Assembly: GCA_964552675.1 (NCBI GenBank)
Contig: CAZKHJ010000026.1
Location: 1-38,149, forward strand
Direction of reading: 5' to 3'
Length of the DNA: 38,149 nucleotides
Source: Sulfurimicrobium sp964552675
Lineage (GTDB): Bacteria; Pseudomonadota; Gammaproteobacteria; Burkholderiales; Sulfuricellaceae
Both the position numbers and the translations under genes were made by a program. The notes beneath the pieces are model-generated. The model was not told the DNA's origin. It worked only from the letters and a program-made list of their open reading frames with translations, and ran no database searches. This document shows, one piece after another, positions 34,159 to 38,149 of the stretch (the stretch's first letter is position 1; every line of letters begins with the position of its first letter).

Positions 34159-34404
34159 TCAAATCGCAATCATTCTGGCCCATTGCGTCATGCGAATCCA
34201 GAGCAAACGATTTACCAGAGTCATGACAGAACCGAACTGTCGGGCAATGCGGTTGTGACATGACTCGGATGATTGCTTCGCAGCCTTGGCCAAAGTTTGC
34301 TTCTCGTGTCGTCGCAGCGACTTGGCTGGCTTCGTATGGGCCCCGGCCTTACGGAACTTGGTGAGTGCCACGAAGGGGTTTCGTGGCTTGATTTTCGGTT
34401 TCAT
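34159..34404 (-). CDS. Small basic protein downstream of the TA pair
   Basis: The 81-aa ORF has a strong AAGGAG site that overlaps the antitoxin stop, and its ATG is 13 bp beyond that stop, so it is likely cotranscribed as a third gene. The first ~43 residues (MKPKIKPRNPFVALTKFRKA, then RRHEKQTLAKAA) are highly basic and resemble short proteins I recall from many betaproteobacteria; that is memory, not a search. The C-terminal half looks less protein-like and may be a run-on after a lost stop. The role is unknown. Confidence 0.55.
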   Translation of the reverse strand: MKPKIKPRNPFVALTKFRKAGAHTKPAKSLRRHEKQTLAKAAKQSSESCHNRIARQFGSVMTLVNRLLWIRMTQWARMIAI

Positions 34405-34417
34405 CTCATCACTCCTT

Positions 34418-34747
34418 TCAAAGAACTGCTTCCAGCCCCTTCCGCTCCAGAAGGTTCAGCAACTTGAGCGAGGGGCCACTAGGGTGCTTATCGCCAATCT
34501 CCCACTTGCGGACAGTCGATAGACTCGTATTCAGCACAGCCGCGAGCACGGCCTGGCTGAGTTGAAGGTGATCGCGTAGCGCACGGATCCTTTCGCTGTC
34601 GTAATCCGGTACCGGATCGAGGCACAAAGCGTCGAATTTGCTCATCTTGCGCTTGTCGATGAAGCCGAGGCGATGTAGGTCACTGGCCGTCTCGTGCACA
34701 GCCTCAAAAATCCGGCTCTTGGCTTTTGCCCTAGTCTTTGTCGTCAT
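34418..34747 (-). CDS. XRE/HigA-type antitoxin
   Basis: This 109-aa protein is the likely antitoxin and repressor of a type II toxin-antitoxin pair. A basic N-terminus precedes an XRE helix-turn-helix (about residues 54-105) containing RALRDHLQLSQAVLAAVLNT, then STVRKWEIGDKHPSGPSLKLL. The chosen start is ATG at 34747, which overlaps the end of the toxin gene by 17 bp; longer upstream readings run antisense-like through the toxin. Toxin-first order is as in higBA. Confidence 0.85.
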   Translation of the reverse strand: MTTKTRAKAKSRIFEAVHETASDLHRLGFIDKRKMSKFDALCLDPVPDYDSERIRALRDHLQLSQAVLAAVLNTSLSTVRKWEIGDKHPSGPSLKLLNLLERKGLEAVL

Positions 34748-35114
34748 CACAAATCTCCTGTAGCGATCCATCCTGGGTCGCCTCATCCAACTGTCGCCCC
34801 GTTCTGGCCAGCAAATGCGTGGCGAGTTCCTGCAATGCCTCCAGTTCGTCGTCCGGGATATTTGCACGTTCGCTTTTCTCGAACCCGAAGACGAAGAACC
34901 ACCGATCTCCCTTGTTGGTCGCAATCAGGGTTCGGGCACCGCTACGCTTTCCGCGACCAGCGAGCCCAACCCGCTTCTTCACGACACCACTACCAAGGTC
35001 GGCGTCTATCAATCCCTGGACCATTTCAGCGACAGCAACGCACAGCATGCGGTCAGACAACTCTGTTTTCCGCATCCAGCGGCTGAAATGCCGGGTCTTG
35101 AATACGCGCTTCAT
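34731..35114 (-). CDS. RelE/HigB-type toxin
   Basis: The 127-aa product starts MKRVFKTRHFSRWMRKTELS and contains GLIDADLGSGVVKKRVGLAG, GARTLIATNKGDRWFFVFGF and EKSERANI, the pattern of HigB/RelE-type toxins (PF06296-like), which act as ribosome-dependent mRNA interferases. The C-terminal DDELEALQELATHLL helix is also typical. It precedes its antitoxin with a 17-bp overlap. Its ATG lies only 6 nt after a predicted -10 and has no Shine-Dalgarno, suggesting a leaderless transcript. Confidence 0.85.
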   Translation of the reverse strand: MKRVFKTRHFSRWMRKTELSDRMLCVAVAEMVQGLIDADLGSGVVKKRVGLAGRGKRSGARTLIATNKGDRWFFVFGFEKSERANIPDDELEALQELATHLLARTGRQLDEATQDGSLQEICDDDKD

Positions 35115-35120
35115 TTTTTC

Positions 35121-35150
35121 ATTATGCCACTTGGTGGCATGGATTGTCTA
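35121..35150 (-). promoter_or_regulatory. Promoter and palindromic operator of the TA operon
   Basis: On the minus strand, TAGACA (35145-35150) and CATAAT (35121-35126) are 18 bp apart. Between and over them lies the perfect dyad ATGCCAC (35124-35130), TTG, GTGGCAT (35134-35140). An antitoxin bound there would cover the spacer and -10. Transcription would start at about the toxin ATG (35114). Confidence 0.6.
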
Positions 35151-35555
35151 GTCCCTACCCGCCTTATACGGTAGCCAGATCAATCCGTCGTTTGTCACAA
35201 TCGATGCTGACTACCCTTGCCTCCAATTGCTCACCTACTGGTCAAATTTGCACGCTGTTCACCCCGGAATCCTGGTCAGTTTTGCACGCTGATTTACAAT
35301 CGAGCAGGTAACCCGTCAATTTCCTTCCCCTACCAAAATCAGGAAATAACCGATCGAAAAGTAAGCAGCTAACCAATTGATTAAAAATGACCTCAAAGCA
35401 CTGACTCATTAACTTCGGCACTATTCACTGGCGACGAATTGCAGAGAAAACCGTGGCATGAGAGAGAATAGGCATGTAACGGGGTCGGTTGCTACCGAAG
35501 GGAAGTAAATATGAACCCGCAGGACCCCGCGCCGACACGCGGGAGTGGGCGTAAA
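35151..35555. other. Non-coding stretch with IS-like remnant
   Basis: No credible gene was found here. The recognisable content is the direct repeat at 35238-35291. A short ATG frame at 35511 runs through the terminator and hairpin beyond and is not believable as a gene. The rest shows no structure I can name. Confidence 0.5.
35238..35291. repeat. 34-bp-period direct repeat, possible IS21-type end
   Basis: CTGGTCAAATTTGCACGCTG (35238-35257) recurs at 35272-35291 with two differences (18/20). Spaced internal repeats with a GGTCA...TTTGC core occur at the ends of IS21-family elements, so this may be the end of a lost insertion sequence. No transposase gene is present. Confidence 0.4.
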
Positions 35556-35579
35556 AAAACCGCCGAGATAGGCGGTTTT
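35556..35579. terminator. Hairpin terminator beside the att candidate
   Basis: AAAACCGCC (35556-35564) and GGCGGTTTT (35571-35579) have a 6-nt loop, with a run of seven As on the plus-strand left. On the minus strand it reads as a stem followed by seven Ts, beginning 11 bp after the tRNA-like CCA end. This is the usual layout downstream of a tRNA gene. Confidence 0.8.
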
Positions 35580-35589
35580 CTTAGCGTTC

Positions 35590-35616
35590 TGGCGGAGAGA
35601 GAGGGACTCTCCGCCA
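35590..35616 (-). other. tRNA-Ser 3' end fragment, candidate attachment site
   Basis: Minus-strand bases 35609 to 35590 read GAGTCCCTCTCTCTCCGCCA, which matches the T-arm-to-CCA end expected of a bacterial tRNA-Ser. The rest of a tRNA is absent. Together with the terminator 11 bp downstream, this looks like the distal att copy left by an element integrated at a tRNA 3' end. The same bases also form a perfect 10-bp inverted repeat (35590-35599 with 35607-35616), so a chance hairpin is the alternative. Confidence 0.45.
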
Positions 35617-35998
35617 TATGTTTGCCAGTCTTAACTGATTGAAAATCAATGTAAATATTTTTCTGCTTTGCTCGAAAACTGGCTGAATTGTACCACTAAT
35701 AGGACACATTACAAGGTCGCCAATCATGGACCATGGGCGCCTCTTATCGGCGTGTTGTATATGGAAATTTTCATGGTCGGCTTGTTTGATTCTGGCCAGG
35801 TTTTTTTCGGATATTGGACACCAAAGGGGGATATTAATTATCAAACCATTCTCCGCCATATTGCGCGTGTAGATCATTGTGGTCTGGATGACGGCGGATA
35901 TCCGCCTAACCTGCCTGGCCGGTGAAGCACGTCGTACCTGACAGCGAAAAGTTGAGCCAATGAGCTTTATGGTATCCCCCCTCTTGTTTGCTCAGGAT
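35617..35998. other. AT-rich gene-poor stretch
   Basis: No gene can be supported. Open frames exist on both strands (35581-35877 minus and 35668-35925 plus) but overlap each other and match no family I know. The composition is more AT-rich than the flanking core genes. A perfect 14-bp palindrome, GGCGGATATCCGCC, lies at 35893-35906. It fits foreign DNA between the att candidate and the MITE. Confidence 0.5.
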
Positions 35999-36167
35999 TT
36001 AACCCGGATATTTCATAAATTCGCCCGATGATCGCGCAGGATTTTGATTCATAGGGGAATTTTTCGAAGGAGCGGCGTAGTTATTCATACGCCCGACTGA
36101 GTAAAATTTTCATATGAATCAAAAGGCCAGCGAGGGCGGGTGTCAATTTATGAAATATCCGGGTTAA
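35999..36167. mobile_element. MITE-like element with perfect 23-bp inverted ends
   Basis: The 169-bp element has perfect 23-bp terminal inverted repeats at 35999-36021 and 36145-36167, starting TTAACCCGGATATTTC. A second inverted pair, TTTTGATTCATA (36042-36053) and TATGAATCAAAA (36113-36124), lies inside. There is no coding capacity. TTAA at both outer edges may be the target duplication, with CCCGG as the true end. It stops 5 bp before the stop codon of the AAA_14 ATPase gene. A near-copy of the end lies at 21086-21110. Confidence 0.85.
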
Positions 36168-36172
36168 GTCGC

Positions 36173-37351
36173 TTATCTCATCCACTTCTCCGCCCCCTCC
36201 GCCAAAAACTTCTCCAGCGCTAAGCCACCCGTCCCCACCAAAAGGCCGGGTCCAGTTTTAAGGCTTTTCGTGAAGTTGCTCAAGCCGCTGAGCGCACCCT
36301 TGTTTCGCCCGCTTTTGACTTCGATGGGCAACAGCCTGTCACCTTGGCGCAGCACAAAATCCACTTCCTGATTGCGTTCGCGCCAATAGGTAATTTCTAT
36401 CCCGGGTGGAGCAGTATTGAGGAGGTGGGCGCCGACAGCGGATTCGACCAAGCGCCCCCAAAGTTCGCCGTCCTGCCGGGCCAAGGCAAAGCTCTGTGGT
36501 AGTTGAGCCGTAATCAGAGCAGTGTTGAGTGCTTGCAGTTTGGGACTGGCAGCACGACTGCGCGCCTGGTCACCGGCAAACTTGTCCAGGCCCGTTAGCA
36601 TCCAGGCTCCACCCAGCAGGGCCAGGTAGTGTGCCAGGGTGGTGGTATTGCCGACATCCTGGAGTTGGCCGATCATCTTCTGGTAAGAGAGAATTTGCCC
36701 TGAGTACGTACAGCCGAGAACGAACAGGCGGCGTAGCAACGCGGGTTTGTCGATGCGCGCCAGTTGCAGAACATCGCGTGATAGCGTTGGTTCGATGATG
36801 GAATCCAGCACGTAACTTTTCCAGCGGAATTCATCCGCTACCAGTGTCGCCGCGCCAGGGTAGCCGCCAAAATAGATGTAATGATCCACATTCCAGCCGA
36901 AGGCCTCTCGCATTTCGGCAAAGGACCAGTGAGGCACGCGGATCAGCTCGAAGCGACCGGCCAGGCTTTCGCCCAACCCCTTTTGCATGAGGAATTGCGA
37001 AGAGCCCAGCAGCACTACATGCAGAGGGCGACCAGCAAAGCTGTCTTCCTCCCAGAGCATTTTCACCACTTCCGACCAACGCGGCACCTTTTGCACCTCG
37101 TCCAGCACCAGCAGTGTGGCACCCTGCGCCGCCAGCAATCTGGCCAGCCTCCATTGCTGTTCGATCCAGCCTGCATCGGGTGCGGCTGGGAGATCGGCGC
37201 TGGCATAATGCGCCTTCCCGTCAAAGCGTTCTATTGCTTGGCGAGCCAGCGTGGTTTTTCCAACTTGGCGCGGCCCAGCCAGGATTTGCAGGAAGCGGCG
37301 TGGCTGTTGTAGGCGATCAGAGAGTGTGGCGAGTTGAGGGCGTTGGAACAT
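36173..37351 (-). CDS. AAA_14/DUF4143 ATPase
   Basis: The 392-aa protein is an AAA_14-family ATPase with a C-terminal DUF4143 domain, a widespread, horizontally mobile type of unknown function. Walker A is GPRQVGKT (residues 26-33) and Walker B is LLVLDEVQK with D84-E85; a sensor-like VVLLGSSQFLM follows. The DUF4143 part (about 200-330) ends in EVDFVLRQGDRLLPIEVKSG, which has the D...ExK pattern of PD-(D/E)xK nuclease-like folds. The ATG (37349-37351) is the outer end of a 48-bp palindrome, and no Shine-Dalgarno lies upstream. The gene is probably part of accessory DNA. Confidence 0.9.
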   Translation of the reverse strand: MFQRPQLATLSDRLQQPRRFLQILAGPRQVGKTTLARQAIERFDGKAHYASADLPAAPDAGWIEQQWRLARLLAAQGATLLVLDEVQKVPRWSEVVKMLWEEDSFAGRPLHVVLLGSSQFLMQKGLGESLAGRFELIRVPHWSFAEMREAFGWNVDHYIYFGGYPGAATLVADEFRWKSYVLDSIIEPTLSRDVLQLARIDKPALLRRLFVLGCTYSGQILSYQKMIGQLQDVGNTTTLAHYLALLGGAWMLTGLDKFAGDQARSRAASPKLQALNTALITAQLPQSFALARQDGELWGRLVESAVGAHLLNTAPPGIEITYWRERNQEVDFVLRQGDRLLPIEVKSGRNKGALSGLSNFTKSLKTGPGLLVGTGGLALEKFLAEGAEKWMR

Positions 37352-37396
37352 GGCTAGTATATTTACTCAATTGATTGAGTAAATATACTAGCCATG
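37349..37396. repeat. 48-bp perfect palindrome at the ATPase start
   Basis: Arms of 23 bp (37349-37371 and 37374-37396) are perfectly complementary around a 2-nt centre (TG). The core reads TATTTACTCAAT on the left. The outermost three bases of the left arm are the ATPase start codon on the minus strand; the right arm ends in ATG on the plus strand. It may be an operator, a promoter dyad or an element boundary. Confidence 0.92.
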
Positions 37397-37675
37397 TGAT
37401 GGATAAACAAGAAGCGCTTTTGTTGTATAAAAATAATGCATGATGGGCGTAATTGGCTAATCACCTTTCTTGTTCAGCCGCCGTCACTGCATTCTCGATG
37501 TCATTCTGTTCGCATAATTCCTCCTTGAGCACCCGGTTTATGTGGCAGGGACCGAGCGTTTTCCTGGTAAAGGTGCATGGAGCCATTTTTTCTTTTCCGG
37601 CGTTAACCCGCCGCTTGCTTTTGCCTTTGTGATCGAGAATAATTGCATCGCATCTGCAACGCAAAGGGGGTTTTT
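37397..37675. other. Spacer between ATPase palindrome and antitoxin
   Basis: This 279-bp stretch holds no convincing gene. A minus-strand frame (37461-37664, 67 codons) shows no recognisable family or ribosome site. The last bases carry AAAGGGGG, the ribosome site of the antitoxin gene. Confidence 0.5.
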
Positions 37676-37915
37676 ATGAAAACCGCTACCATTCCCTCGC
37701 TCCGCGTTAACCCTGAACTCAGGTTGGCCGCGGAAAGCGTTCTGCTGGAAGGCGAAACCCTTTCCAGTCTTGTCGAACAGTCCTTGCGCGAAAAAATCCG
37801 CCATCGCCAGGCGCAACAGGCGTTTATTGCGCGCGGGCTGGCAGCGCGGGACGAGGCTCGGCAAAACGACGAGTATTTTTCCGCCGATGAAGTGCTGGCA
37901 GCGCTGGACGAGTGA
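37676..37915 (+). CDS. Antitoxin, ParD/YlcI-like
   Basis: The 79-aa product starts MKTATIPSLRVNPELRLAAE, a ribbon-helix-helix-like N-terminus (about residues 1-45, through EGETLSSLVEQSLREKI). It ends in the acidic tail DEYFSADEVLAALDE typical of antitoxins paired with ParE/RelE toxins. The ATG follows AAGGGGG. Its stop overlaps the GTG start of the next gene in a GTGA junction, the usual coupling of such pairs. Confidence 0.82.
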   Translation: MKTATIPSLRVNPELRLAAESVLLEGETLSSLVEQSLREKIRHRQAQQAFIARGLAARDEARQNDEYFSADEVLAALDE

Positions 37916-38149
37916 GCTACCGGATTCGCTTCACCCGTGCGGCCAGGGACGATTTGCTGCGCTTGCAGGACTTTTTGCGCAAGCGTGATCCGGAAGCCGC
38001 GAGGCGGGCGCGTGCTGCCATCGGCAAAGGCATCGACATGCTGGCTGATTTTCCCTTCACCTGCCGCAAGGCGACACCGGACAACCCCTTCTTACGCGAA
38101 CTGGTAATCCAGTTTGGCGCAAATGGATACGTTGCCCTGTTCGAGATCG
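37912..38149 (+). CDS. ParE/RelE-family toxin, 3' truncated by window end
   Basis: From the GTG at 37912 the frame reads MSYRIRFTRAARDDLLRLQDFL, then DPEAARRARAAI, GIDMLADFPFTCRKA and LRELVIQFGANGYVALFEI at the window edge. This is the alpha-helix pair plus beta-strand pattern of ParE/RelE toxins. About 79 codons are present and the last ~15-20 are probably missing. ParE-like proteins inhibit gyrase and RelE-like proteins cut mRNA; which applies here cannot be told. Confidence 0.85.
   Translation, partial: MSYRIRFTRAARDDLLRLQDFLRKRDPEAARRARAAIGKGIDMLADFPFTCRKATPDNPFLRELVIQFGANGYVALFEI

Noticed and set aside
33995..34261. 88-codon minus-strand frame below the TA operon
   Set aside because: It overlaps the better supported small basic gene, has no ribosome site and no recognisable pattern.
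34738..35174. Plus-strand frames opposite the TA genes
   Set aside because: Shadows of the toxin and antitoxin genes.
35590..35616. Complete tRNA-Ser gene
   Set aside because: Only the last ~20 bases are tRNA-like; the upstream minus-strand sequence has no D-arm, anticodon arm or acceptor partner.
35581..35925. Overlapping minus (98 codons) and plus (85 codons) frames
   Set aside because: They oppose each other, match nothing known, and one runs into the tRNA-like fragment; no ribosome site supports either.
37461..37664. 67-codon minus-strand frame before the antitoxin
   Set aside because: No ribosome site, no family resemblance, and it lies in the expected promoter region of the ParDE pair.
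1..38149. CRISPR array or rRNA operon
   Set aside because: No regularly spaced 25-40-bp direct repeats and no rRNA-like stretches were seen on either strand.

Overview
The window looks like a chromosomal segment of a betaproteobacterium, probably in or near the Nitrosomonadales (Gallionella/Sulfuricella-like autotrophs). This rests on gene order and protein character: a tkt-gap-pgk-pyk-fba carbon cluster with a Calvin-type class II aldolase, dusB-fis-purH-purD, phoBR, a ~1270-residue DUF3683/FAD/Fe-S fusion protein, an mreBCD-mrdA-rodA cluster divergent from gatCAB, and a DUF4124 protein. No rRNA, complete tRNA or CRISPR array was seen. Assignment to a genus is inference.

Layout. 1-6750 (+): the carbon operon, starting inside tkt and closed by a strong terminator after fba. 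6829-11643 (+): dusB-fis, purH, purD and tsaC. 11752-12927 (-): a lipoprotein with Ig-like character, divergent from phoB-phoR (13087-15135, +). 15150-20650 (-): an unrecognised 540-aa protein and the large FAD/Fe-S oxidoreductase. 20686-26659 (-): the rod-shape cluster mreB-mreC-mreD-mrdA-rodA plus yqaA. 26823-30004 (+): gatC-gatA-gatB. 30047-31334 (-): a DUF4124 protein and pyrE. 31371-33886: a WYL-type regulator with a small DUF4258-like gene, a small divergent ORF, a YecA-like SEC-C protein and slyX. 33900-38149: an accessory region with a toxin-antitoxin operon, an IS-like repeat remnant, a candidate tRNA-Ser attachment site, a 169-bp MITE-like element, an AAA_14/DUF4143 ATPase whose start codon lies in a 48-bp palindrome, and a ParDE-like module cut by the window end.

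The first 33 kb is mostly conserved housekeeping. The notable layer there is non-coding: at least six spacers between co-directional genes hold dyad or tandem repeats built from 7- or 8-bp units (families called A to D here). The accessory end holds the most unusual items: a MITE with perfect 23-bp inverted ends and TTAA at both boundaries, a near-copy of its end at the start of yqaA 15 kb away, the ATPase palindrome, a TA promoter that appears to give leaderless mRNA with an operator between its -35 and -10, and paired candidate operators for the WYL regulator. All assignments were made by eye; no database search was run.
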